A DNA stretch of 64,000 nucleotides from Mastigias papua (lineage: Eukaryota; Cnidaria; Scyphozoa; Rhizostomeae; Mastigiidae): assembly GCA_964019165.1 (NCBI GenBank), contig OZ025281.1, positions 1 through 64,000 of the forward strand, in the 5' to 3' direction. A model generated the notes under the pieces. It was not told the DNA's origin and did no database searches. It saw only the letters and a program-made list of their open reading frames with translations. Position numbers and translations under genes: made by a program. Of this stretch, positions 1 through 12,475 are shown piece after piece (within the stretch, counting starts at the first letter, position 1; each line of letters begins with the position of its first letter).

Positions 1-3000
1 CCCTAACCCCCTAACCCTACCCTAACCCTAACCCTAACCCTAACCCTAACCCTAACCCTAACCCTAACCCTAACCCTAACCCTAACCCTAACCCTAACCC
101 TAACCCTAACCCTAACCCTAACCCTAACCCTAACCCTAACCCTAACCCTAACCCTACCCTAACCCTAACCCTAACCCTAACCCTAACCCTAACCCTAACC
201 CTAACCCTAACCCTAACCCTAACCCTAACCCTAACCCTAACCCTAACCCTAACCCTAACCCTACCCTAACCCTAACCCTAACCCTAACCCTAACCCTAAC
301 CCTAACCCTAACCCTAACCCTAACCCTAACCCTAACCCTAACCCTAACCCTAACCCTAACCCTAACCCTAACCCTAACCCTAACCCTAACCCTAACCCTA
401 ACCCTAACCCTAACCCTAACCCTAACCCTAACCCTAACCCTAACCCTAACCCTAACCTAACCCTAACCCTAACCCTAACCCTAACCCTAACCCTAACCCT
501 AACCCTAACCCTAACCCTAACCCTAACCCTAACCCTAACCCTAACCCTAACCCTAACCCTAACCCTAACCCTAACCCTAACCCTAACCCTAACCCTAACC
601 CTAACCCTAACCCTAACCCTAACCCTAACCCTAACCCTAACCCTAACCCTAACCCTAACCCTAACCCTAACCCTAACCCTAACCCTAACCCTAACCCTAA
701 CCCTAACCCTAACCTAACCCTAACCCTAACCCTAACCCTAACCCTAACCCTAACCCTAACCCTAACCCTAACCCTAACCCTAACCCTAACCCTAACCCTA
801 ACCCTAACCCTAACCCTAACCCTAACCCTAACCCTAACCCTAACCCTAACCCTAACCCTAACCCTAACCCTAACCCTAACCCTAACCCTAACCCTAACCC
901 TAACCCTAACCCAACCCTAACCCTAACCCTAACCCTAACCCTAACCCTAACCCTAACCCTAACCCTAACCCTAACCCTAACCCTAACCCTAACCCTAACC
1001 CTAACCCTAACCCTAACCCTAACCCTAACCCTAACCCTAACCCTAACCCTAACCCTAACCCTAACCCTAACCCTAACCCTAACCCTAACCCTAACCCTAA
1101 CCCTAACCCTAACCCTAACCCTAACCCTAACCCTAACCCTAACCCTAACCCTAACCCTAACCCTAACCCTAACCCTAACCCTAACCCTAACCCTAACCCT
1201 AACCCTAACCCTAACCCTAACCCTAACCCTAACCCTAACCCTAACCCTAACCCTAACCCTAACCCTAACCCTAACCCTAACCCTAACCCTAACCCTAACC
1301 CTAACCCTAACCCTAACCCTAACCCTAACCCTAACCCTAACCCTAACCCTAACCCTAACCCTAACCCTAACCCTAACCCTAACCCTAACCCTAACCCTAA
1401 CCCTAACCCTAACCCTAACCCTAACCCTAACCCTAACCCTAACCCTAACCCTAACCCTAACCCTAACCCTAACCCTAACCCTAACCCTAACCCTAACCCT
1501 AACCCTAACCCTAACCCTAACCCTAACCCTAACCCTAACCCTAACCCTAACCCTAACCCTAACCCTAACCCTAACCCTAACCCTAACCCTAACCCTAACC
1601 CTAACCCTAACCCTAACCCTAACCCTAACCCTAACCCTAACCCTAACCCTAACCCTAACCCTAACCCTAACCCTAACCCTAACCCTAACCCTAACCCTAA
1701 CCCTAACCCTAACCCTAACCCTAACCCTAACCCTAACCCTAACCCTAACCCTAACCCTAACCCTAACCCTAACCCTAACCCTAACCCTAACCCTAACCCT
1801 AACCCTAACCCTAACCCTAACCCTAACCCTAACCCTAACCCTAACCCTAACCCTAACCTAACCCTAACCCTAACCCTAACCCTAACCCTAACCCTAACCC
1901 TAACCCTAACCCTAACCCTAACCCTAACCCTAACCCTAACCCTAACCCTAACCCTAACCCTAACCCTAACCCTAACCCTAACCCTAACCCTAACCCTAAC
2001 CCTAACCCTAACCCTAACCCTAACCCTAACCCTAACCCTAACCCTAACCCTAACCCTAACCCTAACCCTAACCCTAACCCTAACCCTAACCCTAACCCTA
2101 ACCCTAACCCTAACCCTAACCCTAACCCTAACCCTAACCCTAACCCTAACCCTAACCCTAACCCTAACCCTAACCCTAACCCTAACCCTAACCCTAACCC
2201 TAACCCTAACCCTAACCCTAACCCTAACCCTAACCCTAACCCTAACCCTAACCCTAACCCTAACCCTAACCCTAACCCTAACCCTAACCCTAACCCTAAC
2301 CCTAACCCTAACCCTAACCCTAACCCTAACCCTAACCCTAACCCTAACCCTAACCCTAACCCTAACCCTAACCCTAACCCTAACCCTAACCCTAACCCTA
2401 ACCCTAACCCTAACCCTAACCCTAACCCTAACCCTAACCCTAACCCTAACCCTAACCCTAACCCTAACCCTAACCCTAACCCTAACCCTAACCCTAACCC
2501 TAACCCTAACCCTAACCCTAACCCTAACCCTAACCCTAACCCTAACCCTAACCCTAACCCTAACCCTAACCCTAACCCTAACCCTAACCCTAACCCTAAC
2601 CCTAACCCTAACCCTAACCCTAACCCTAACCCTAACCCTAACCCTAACCCTAACCCTAACCCTAACCCTAACCCTAACCCTAACCCTAACCCTAACCCTA
2701 ACCCTAACCCTAACCCTAACCCTAACCCTAACCCTAACCCTAACCCTAACCTAACCCTAACCCTAACCCTAACCCTAACCCTAACCCTAACCCTAACCCT
2801 AACCCTAACCCTAACCCTAACCCTAACCCTAACCCTAACCCTAACCCTAACCCTAACCCTAACCCTAACCCTAACCCTAACCCTAACCCTAACCCTAACC
2901 CTAACCCTAACCCTAACCCTAACCCTAACCCTAACCCTAACCCTAACCTAACCCTAACCCTAACCCTAACCCTAACCCTAACCCTAACCCTAACCCTAAC

Positions 3001-6000
3001 CCTAACCCTAACCCTAACCCTAACCCTAACCCTAACCCTAACCCTAACCCTAACCCTAACCCTAACCCTAACCCTAACCCTAACCCTAACCCTAACCCTA
3101 ACCCTAACCCTAACCCTAACCCTAACCCTAACCCTAACCCTAACCCTAACCCTAACCCTAACCCTAACCCTAACCCTAACCCTAACCCTAACCCTAACCC
3201 TAACCCTAACCCTAACCCTAACCCTAACCCTAACCCTAACCCTAACCTAACCCTAACCCTAACCCTAACCCTAACCCTAACCCTAACCCTAACCCTAACC
3301 CTAACCCTAACCCTAACCCTAACCCTAACCCTAACCCTAACCCTAACCCTAACCCTAACCCTAACCCTAACCCTAACCCTAACCCTAACCCTAACCTAAC
3401 CCTAACCCTAACCCTAACCCTAACCCTAACCCTAACCCTAACCCTAACCCTAACCCTAACCCTAACCCTAACCCTAACCCTAACCCTAACCCTAACCCTA
3501 ACCCTAACCCTAACCCTAACCCTAACCCTAACCCTAACCCTAACCCTAACCCTAACCCTAACCCTAACCCTAACCCTAACCCTAACCCTAACCCTAACCC
3601 TAACCCTAACCCTAACCCTAACCCTAACCCTAACCCTAACCCTAACCCTAACCCTAACCCTAACCCTAACCCTAACCCTAACCCTAACCCTAACCCTAAC
3701 CCTAACCCTAACCCTAACCCTAACCCTAACCCTAACCCTAACCCTAACCCTAACCCTAACCCTAACCCTAACCCTAACCCTAACCCTAACCCTAACCCTA
3801 ACCCTAACCCTAACCCTAACCCTAACCCTAACCCTAACCCTAACCCTAACCCTAACCCTAACCCTAACCCTAACCCTAACCCTAACCCTAACCCTAACCC
3901 TAACCCTAACCCTAACCCTAACCCTAACCCTAACCCTAACCCTAACCCTAACCCTAACCCTAACCCTAACCCTAACCCTAACCCTAACCCTAACCCTAAC
4001 CCTAACCCTAACCCTAACCCTAACCCTAACCCTAACCCTAACCCTAACCCTAACCCTAACCCTAACCCTAACCCTAACCCTAACCCTAACCCTAACCCTA
4101 ACCCTAACCCTAACCCTAACCCTAACCCTAACCCTAACCCTAACCCTAACCCTAACCCTAACCCTAACCCTAACCCTAACCAAACCCTAACCCTAACCCT
4201 AACCCTAACCCTAACCCTAACCCTAACCCTAACCCTAACCCTAACCCTAACCCTAACCCTAACCCTAACCCTAACCCTAACCCTAACCCTAACCCTAACC
4301 CTAACCCTAACCCTAACCCTAACCCTAACCCTAACCCTAACCCTAACCCTAACCCTAACCCTAACCCTAACCCTAACCCTAACCCTAACCCTAACCCTAA
4401 CCCTAACCCTAACCCTAACCCTAACCCTAACCCTAACCCTAACCCTAACCCTAACCCTAACCCTAACCTAACCCTAACCCTAACCCTAACCCTAACCCTA
4501 ACCCTAACCCTAACCCTAACCCTAACCCTAACCCTAACCCTAACCCTAACCCTAACCCTAACCCTAACCCTAACCCTAACCCTAACCCTAACCCTAACCC
4601 TAACCCTAACCCTAACCCTAACCCTAACCCTAACCCTAACCCTAACCCTAACCCTAACCTAACCCTAACCCTAACCCTAACCCTAACCCTAACCCTAACC
4701 TAACCCTAACCCTAACCCTAACCCTAACCCTAACCCTAACCCTAACCCTAACCCTAACCCTAACCCTAACCCTAACCCTAACCCTAACCCTAACCCTAAC
4801 CCTAACCCTAACCCTAACCCTAACCCTAACCCTAACCCTAACCCTAACCCTAACCCTAACCTAACCCTAACCCTAACCCTAACCCTAACCCTAACCCTAA
4901 CCCTAACCCTAACCCTAACCCTAACCCTAACCCTAACCCTAACCCTAACCCTAACCCTAACCCTAACCCTAACCCTAACCCTAACCTAACCCTAACCCTA
5001 ACCCTAACCCTACCCTAACCCTAACCCTAACCCTAACCCTAACCCTAACCCTAACCCTAACCCTAACCCTAACCCTAACCCTAACCCTAACCCTAACCCT
5101 AACCCTAACCCTAACCCTAACCCTAACCCTAACCCTAACCCTAACCCTAACCCTAACCCTAACCCTAACCCTAACCCTAACCCTAACCCTAACCCTAACC
5201 CTAACCCTAACCCTAACCCTAACCCTAACCCTAACCCTAACCCTAACCCTAACCCTAACCCTAACCCTAACCCTAACCCTAACCCTAACCCTAACCCTAA
5301 CCCTAACCCTAACCCTAACCCTAACCCTAACCCTAACCCTAACCCTAACCCTAACCCTAACCCTAACCCTAACCCTAACCCTAACCCTAACCCTAACCCT
5401 AACCCTAACCCTAACCCTAACCCTAACCCTAACCCTAACCCTAACCCTAACCCTAACCCTAACCCTAACCCTAACCCTAACCCTAACCCTAACCCTAACC
5501 CTAACCCTAACCCTAACCCTAACCCTAACCCTAACCCTAACCCTAACCCTAACCCTAACCCTAACCCTAACCCTAACCCTAACCCTAACCCTAACCCTAA
5601 CCCTAACCCTAACCCTAACCCTAACCCTAACCCTAACCCTAACCCTAACCCTAACCCTAACCCTAACCCTAACCCTAACCCTAACCCTAACCCTAACCCT
5701 AACCCTAACCCTAACCCTAACCCTAACCCTAACCCTAACCCTAACCCTAACCCTAACCCTAACCCTAACCCTAACCCTAACCCTAACCCTAACCCTAACC
5801 CTAACCCTAACCCTAACCCTAACCCTAACCCTAACCCTAACCCTAACCCTAACCCTAACCCTAACCCTAACCCTAACCCTAACCCTAACCCTAACCCTAA
5901 CCCTAACCCTAACCCTAACCCTAACCCTAACCCTAACCCTAACCCTAACCCTAACCCTAACCCTAACCCTAACCCTAACCCTAACCCTAACCCTAACCCT

Positions 6001-9000
6001 AACCCTAACCCTAACCCTAACCCTAACCCTAACCCTAACCCTAACCCTAACCCTAACCCTAACCCTAACCCTAACCCTAACCCTAACCCTAACCCTAACC
6101 CTAACCCTAACCCTAACCCTAACCCTAACCCTAACCCTAACCCTAACCCTAACCCTAACCCTAACCCTAACCCTAACCCTAACCCTAACCCTAACCCTAA
6201 CCCTAACCCTAACCCTAACCCTAACCCTAACCCTAACCCTAACCCTAACCCTAACCCTAACCCTAACCCTAACCCTAACCCTAACCCTAACCCTAACCCT
6301 AACCCTAACCCTAACCCTAACCCTAACCCTAACCCTAACCCTAACCCTAACCCTAACCCTAACCCTAACCCTAACCCTAACCCTAACCCTAACCCTAACC
6401 CTAACCCTAACCCTAACCCTAACCCTAACCCTAACCCTAACCCTAACCCTAACCCTAACCCTAACCCTAACCCTAACCCTAACCCTAACCCTAACCCTAA
6501 CCCTAACCCTAACCCTAACCCTAACCCTAACCCTAACCCTAACCCTAACCCTAACCCTAACCCTAACCCTAACCCTAACCCTAACCCTAACCCTAACCCT
6601 AACCCTAACCCTAACCCTAACCCTAACCCTAACCCTAACCCTAACCCTAACCCTAACCCTAACCCTAACCCTAACCCTAACCCTAACCCTAACCCTAACC
6701 CTAACCCTAACCCTAACCCTAACCCTAACCCTAACCCTAACCCTAACCCTAACCCTAACCCTAACCCTAACCCTAACCCTAACCCTAACCCTAACCCTAA
6801 CCCTAACCCTAACCCTAACCCTAACCCTAACCCTAACCCTAACCCTAACCCTAACCCTAACCCTAACCCTAACCCTAACCCTAACCCTAACCCTAACCCT
6901 AACCCTAACCCTAACCCTAACCCTAACCCTAACCCTAACCCTAACCCTAACCCTAACCCTAACCCTAACCCTAACCCTAACCCTAACCCTAACCCTAACC
7001 CTAACCCTAACCCTAACCCTAACCCTAACCCTAACCCTAACCCTAACCCTAACCCTAACCCTAACCCTAACCCTAACCCTAACCCTAACCCTAACCCTAA
7101 CCCTAACCCTAACCCTAACCCTAACCCTAACCCTAACCCTAACCCTAACCCTAACCCTAACCCTAACCCTAACCCTAACCCTAACCCTAACCCTAACCCT
7201 AACCCTAACCCTAACCCTAACCCTAACCCTAACCCTAACCCTAACCCTAACCCTAACCCTAACCCTAACCCTAACCCTAACCCTAACCCTAACCCTAACC
7301 CTAACCCTAACCCTAACCCTAACCCTAACCCTAACCCTAACCCTAACCCTAACCCTAACCCTAACCCTAACCCTAACCCTAACCCTAACCCTAACCCTAA
7401 CCCTAACCCTAACCCTAACCCTAACCCTAACCCTAACCCTAACCCTAACCCTAACCCTAACCCTAACCCTAACCCTAACCCTAACCCTAACCCTAACCCT
7501 AACCCTAACCCTAACCCTAACCCTAACCCTAACCCTAACCCTAACCCTAACCCTAACCCTAACCCTAACCCTAACCCTAACCCTAACCCTAACCCTAACC
7601 CTAACCCTAACCCTAACCCTAACCCTAACCCTAACCCTAACCCTAACCCTAACCCTAACCCTAACCCTAACCCTAACCCTAACCCTAACCCTAACCCTAA
7701 CCCTAACCCTAACCCTAACCCTAACCCTAACCCTAACCCTAACCCTAACCCTAACCCTAACCCTAACCCTAACCCTAACCCTAACCCTAACCCTAACCCT
7801 AACCCTAACCCTAACCCTAACCCTAACCCTAACCCTAACCCTAACCCTAACCCTAACCCTAACCCTAACCCTAACCCTAACCCTAACCCTAACCCTAACC
7901 CTAACCCTAACCCTAACCCTAACCCTAACCCTAACCCTAACCCTAACCCTAACCCTAACCCTAACCCTAACCCTAACCCTAACCCTAACCCTAACCCTAA
8001 CCCTAACCCTAACCCTAACCCTAACCCTAACCCTAACCCTAACCCTAACCCTAACCCTAACCCTAACCCTAACCCTAACCCTAACCCTAACCCTAACCCT
8101 AACCCTAACCCTAACCCTAACCCTAACCCTAACCCTAACCCTAACCCTAACCCTAACCCTAACCCTAACCCTAACCCTAACCCTAACCCTAACCCTAACC
8201 CTAACCCTAACCCTAACCCTAACCCTAACCCTAACCCTAACCCTAACCCTAACCCTAACCCTAACCCTAACCCTAACCCTAACCCTAACCCTAACCCTAA
8301 CCCTAACCCTAACCCTAACCCTAACCCTAACCCTAACCCTAACCCTAACCCTAACCCTAACCCTAACCCTAACCCTAACCCTAACCCTAACCCTAACCCT
8401 AACCCTAACCCTAACCCTAACCCTAACCCTAACCCTAACCCTAACCCTAACCCTAACCCTAACCCTAACCCTAACCCTAACCCTAACCCTAACCCTAACC
8501 CTAACCCTAACCCTAACCCTAACCCTAACCCTAACCCTAACCCTAACCCTAACCCTAACCCTAACCCTAACCCTAACCCTAACCCTAACCCTAACCCTAA
8601 CCCTAACCCTAACCCTAACCCTAACCCTAACCCTAACCCTAACCCTAACCCTAACCCTAACCCTAACCCTAACCCTAACCCTAACCCTAACCCTAACCCT
8701 AACCCTAACCCTAACCCTAACCCTAACCCTAACCCTAACCCTAACCCTAACCCTAACCCTAACCCTAACCCTAACCCTAACCCTAACCCTAACCCTAACC
8801 CTAACCCTAACCCTAACCCTAACCCTAACCCTAACCCTAACCCTAACCCTAACCCTAACCCTAACCCTAACCCTAACCCTAACCCTAACCCTAACCCTAA
8901 CCCTAACCCTAACCCTAACCCTAACCCTAACCCTAACCCTAACCCTAACCCTAACCCTAACCCTAACCCTAACCCTAACCCTAACCCTAACCCTAACCCT

Positions 9001-10274
9001 AACCCTAACCCTAACCCTAACCCTAACCCTAACCCTAACCCTAACCCTAACCCTAACCCTAACCCTAACCCTAACCCTAACCCTAACCCTAACCCTAACC
9101 CTAACCCTAACCCTAACCCTAACCCTAACCCTAACCCTAACCCTAACCCTAACCCTAACCCTAACCCTAACCCTAACCCTAACCCTAACCCTAACCCTAA
9201 CCCTAACCCTAACCCTAACCCTAACCCTAACCCTAACCCTAACCCTAACCCTAACCCTAACCCTAACCCTAACCCTAACCCTAACCCTAACCCTAACCCT
9301 AACCCTAACCCTAACCCTAACCCTAACCCTAACCCTAACCCTAACCCTAACCCTAACCCTAACCCTAACCCTAACCCTAACCCTAACCCTAACCCTAACC
9401 CTAACCCTAACCCTAACCCTAACCCTAACCCTAACCCTAACCCTAACCCTAACCCTAACCCTAACCCTAACCCTAACCCTAACCCTAACCCTAACCCTAA
9501 CCCTAACCCTAACCCTAACCCTAACCCTAACCCTAACCCTAACCCTAACCCTAACCCTAACCCTAACCCTAACCCTAACCCTAACCCTAACCCTAACCCT
9601 AACCCTAACCCTAACCCTAACCCTAACCCTAACCCTAACCCTAACCCTAACCCTAACCCTAACCCTAACCCTAACCCTAACCCTAACCCTAACCCTAACC
9701 CTAACCCTAACCCTAACCCTAACCCTAACCCTAACCCTAACCCTAACCCTAACCCTAACCCTAACCCTAACCCTAACCCTAACCCTAACCCTAACCCTAA
9801 CCCTAACCCTAACCCTAACCCTAACCCTAACCCTAACCCTAACCCTAACCCTAACCCTAACCCTAACCCTAACCCTAACCCTAACCCTAACCCTAACCCT
9901 AACCCTAACCCTAACCCTAACCCTAACCCTAACCCTAACCCTAACCCTAACCCTAACCCTAACCCTAACCCTAACCCTAACCCTAACCCTAACCCTAACC
10001 CTAACCCTAACCCTAACCCTAACCCTAACCCTAACCCTAACCCTAACCCTAACCCTAACCCTAACCCTAACCCTAACCCTAACCCTAACCCTAACCCTAA
10101 CCCTAACCCTAACCCTAACCCTAACCCTAACCCTAACCCTAACCCTAACCCTAACCCTAACCCTAACCCTAACCCTAACCCTAACCCTAACCCTAACCCT
10201 AACCCTAACCCTAACCCTAACCCTAACCCTAACCCTAACACTAACCCTAACCCTAACCCTAACCCTAACCCTAT
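1..10274. repeat. Terminal telomeric array (CCCTAA)n
   Basis: Uninterrupted six-base CCCTAA units fill the interval, so the G-rich TTAGGG strand is the minus strand and runs toward base 1, as expected for the left end of a chromosome. TTAGGG is the telomerase product of most animals and of many fungi and protists. Deviating units are mostly single-base losses: CCTAA near 455, 712, 1856, 2750, 2947, 3246, 3395, 4467, 4657, 4699, 4860 and 4985; CCCTA near 155, 262 and 5011; CCCAA near 911; an extra or changed base near 4181. From about 5020 to 10238 every unit appears perfect, until one CACTAA unit near 10238. Open frames of alternating Val-Arg or Gly-Leu here are read through the repeat and are not genes. 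Confidence 0.99.
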
Positions 10275-10373
10275 CCCTGGTAATCCTGGTAACCCTGGTA
10301 ACCCTGGTAACCCTGGTAACCCTGGTAACCCTGGTAACCCTGGTAACCCTGGTAACCCTGGTAACCCTGGTAA
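10275..10373. repeat. 9-bp telomere-derived minisatellite (CCCTGGTAA)11
   Basis: Eleven head-to-tail 9-bp units CCCTGGTAA start directly at the inner edge of the telomere; the second has TCC for CCC and the rest look identical. The unit equals CCCTAA with three extra bases, so it is most simply a telomere variant that then amplified. It is the sharp boundary between true telomere and subtelomere. The interval length is exactly 11 x 9 bp. Confidence 0.95.
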
Positions 10374-10800
10374 AGCTACCTTAGCAACTATTAGCAACAT
10401 TAGTAACCATACTTAAAATATAGTAACCATATTAACACTAGTAAGCCTAGCAACCCTAGTTATAGTACATCTAGTAGCCCTAGAAACCATAGTAACCTTC
10501 AGTAACCCTATTCACCCTTAGTACCTCTTTGTAACCCTTAGTACCCTTTATAACCCTAGTAAACCTTCGTAGCCCTAAGTAACTCTTAATAACTCTAGTA
10601 ACAATTAGTAACCTTAGTACCCTTGGCTCCCCTTAGTTACACTTAGTAACTCTTAGTAACCCTACTAACCCTTAGTTACCCTTAATAACACTAAGTATCC
10701 TTAGTAACCCTAGTAACGCAAATAACCCAAGTAACACTAGTAACCCTAGTATCCCTAGTGTCCCTAGTAAATGACACCATTACCCCTACTCTAGCTTCAA
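10374..10800. repeat. Decayed CCCTAGTAA-type repeats
   Basis: Variants of CCCTAGTAA and CCTTAGTAA recur every 9 to 10 bases with many substitutions, for example CCTTAGTAC, CACTAGTAA and CCCTACTAA. They differ from the neighbouring clean CCCTGGTAA unit by one base in the consensus, so this looks like an older, mutated part of the same minisatellite. No coding potential or other structure is seen. Confidence 0.8.
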
Positions 10801-11690
10801 CCCCAAACACAGGGTTAGCCTTGAGGATATGGTTATTTTTGGTGTGGATTAGATTTGTTATTGGGTTGGTGTTAGGAACATGGTCAGGATTAGGGTCAGG
10901 GTTAGGTTTAGGGTTAGTGTTAGTGCTAAGGTTAGGGTTTGTATTAGGAATAATTTTGCATTAAGGGTTAGAGTTAGGTTTTCAATTAGTGTGAGGTTTG
11001 GTGTTAGGCTTAGGGCCAACACTAGGGTTAAGTTTGGGGTTAGGATTGAAGTTTGGGTGTGAGTCAGGATAAGGGTCAGGGATAGGGTAAGGACTAGGGT
11101 TAAAGTTAGGACTAAGGCTATGATCAGGAGATTAGGATTAGATTGATGGTTATCATTTGTGTGGATTAGGGTTGTTGATAGGGTTAGGGCTAGCTTTGGA
11201 CTATTTGTTATGATTAGTATTAGTGCTTGGATTTGGGTAAGTTTTGGATTTGACTTATTGTTTGATTAGATTTAGTACATTCCTTAGTGATAGAGTAAGA
11301 TATACAAGATTAGTGTTTGGGTTAGTATTGGCACTTTAATAAGGTTTAGTGTAAGGGTTAGATTTTGTGTTAGTGATAGGTTTGGAGATATACTTACACT
11401 TGTGTTTGTGACTGGTACTCTTGTTGGGTCCCAATATGCAGTGTTGTTACTGTACTGGTAGGTGTTATGGTCAGGATTCTACTTAGGTTTAGAGGTTAGT
11501 TCAGCATATGAGTGATGGTGAGCTTTAGTGCAAATGTTATCGTTTGGGTTACTGTGAAGATTTTGGGCAAAGGATAACGTTGGCGTGAGAATTACTGTTT
11601 ATATGCTCATTAGGGTTAGCTATAGCTTTGGGTTGGTTTTGGAGTCAGGTTTTTTGGTATGACATGGTTGGTGTTAAGGTCATTTGTTGT
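10801..11690 (+). repeat. Degenerate TTAGGG-like repeats, inverted relative to the telomere
   Basis: The plus strand becomes G-rich here. TTAGGG, TCAGGG, TTAGGT, TTAGTG and similar hexamers follow each other, densest at 10880-10960 and 11060-11200 and thinning toward 11690. The strand sense is opposite to the terminal array. Open frames of 68 and 60 codons starting at 10758 and 10880 consist of Val-Arg and Gly-Leu alternations produced by the hexamer and are not genes. An inverted old telomeric tract is the simplest reading; a G-rich minisatellite of other origin is possible. Confidence 0.8.
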
Positions 11691-12295
11691 TATCTAGTTA
11701 ACATCATGCTCTGCACATTAACCTTGTGAGACTACTTTACAACTACATGACAATGGAATGACCACTATATTTACACAAAATAAGTGCGAAATTGCTGTAA
11801 ACTCAAAACAAATAAACTCAAAAAGGACCTATAAATGACTGCAAAGTAACTACTAAATTACCATAAAATACCTTCTAAATGACCGCAAAATCATAGCAAC
11901 ATAACTGCTACATCATTGTAAAATAACCATAAACTGGCTAGAACATATCCAAAAAATCCTGCTAAATATCCATTAAATGGCCGCACAATTAGCTTTAGAT
12001 CACAAGGAAGTAATTGCTAAGTGACCAGAAAAATGGCCAATACATGAAAGCACTATGACCATGTAAAGAATAAACCACAAAATAATTGCAAACATAACTG
12101 CAAAATAACCACAGAATGTCCAAGACTTGATAACACAGTGACAAATATATAACTATTGAACGATTGCTAAATGATCTTTGAATTATGCTCAATAACTACT
12201 AATTAACCATAAAATAAGCACTAACTTACCACAAAAAGACCAGAAAATAACTGCTAAATAACTACACAATGGTCAAAACTTACACTAAATGACAG

Positions 12296-12475
12296 TTAGG
12301 GTAGGGTTAAGGTTAAGGTTAGGGTAGTGTTGGCATTAGGGTTACAGTTAGGGTTATGTGTAGGGTTAGAATTAGGGTCAGGTTTGGTTAGTGTTGGGCT
12401 GGAGTTGGGGTAAAGATGTAGGTTAGCATTAAGGTTGGTGTTGGGGTTAGACTTATGGTTAACAGTAATGACCAC
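12296..12475 (+). repeat. Second island of degenerate TTAGGG-like repeats
   Basis: Inside the AT-rich 11-bp repeat the plus strand switches for about 180 bases to TTAGGG-like hexamers such as TTAGGG, TAGGGTTA, TTAAGG and TTGGGG. The strand sense is the same as at 10801-11690 and opposite to the terminal telomere. The minus-strand open frame at 12296-12487, rich in Asn, Pro and Thr, is this repeat translated. It could be part of the same inverted block, split by later spread of the AT-rich repeat. Confidence 0.8.

Noticed and set aside
3242..10400. Very long minus-strand open frames, 313 and 1796 codons
   Set aside because: They are the TTAGGG repeat translated as Val-Arg or Gly-Leu; the hexamer has no stop in these frames.
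10758..11062. Two plus-strand frames of 68 and 60 codons
   Set aside because: They are degenerate TTAGGG repeats in translation, with no domain or composition of a protein.
10275..12475. Ancient telomere-to-telomere fusion
   Set aside because: A fusion would read TTAGGG then CCCTAA on one strand; here the order is CCCTAA then TTAGGG.
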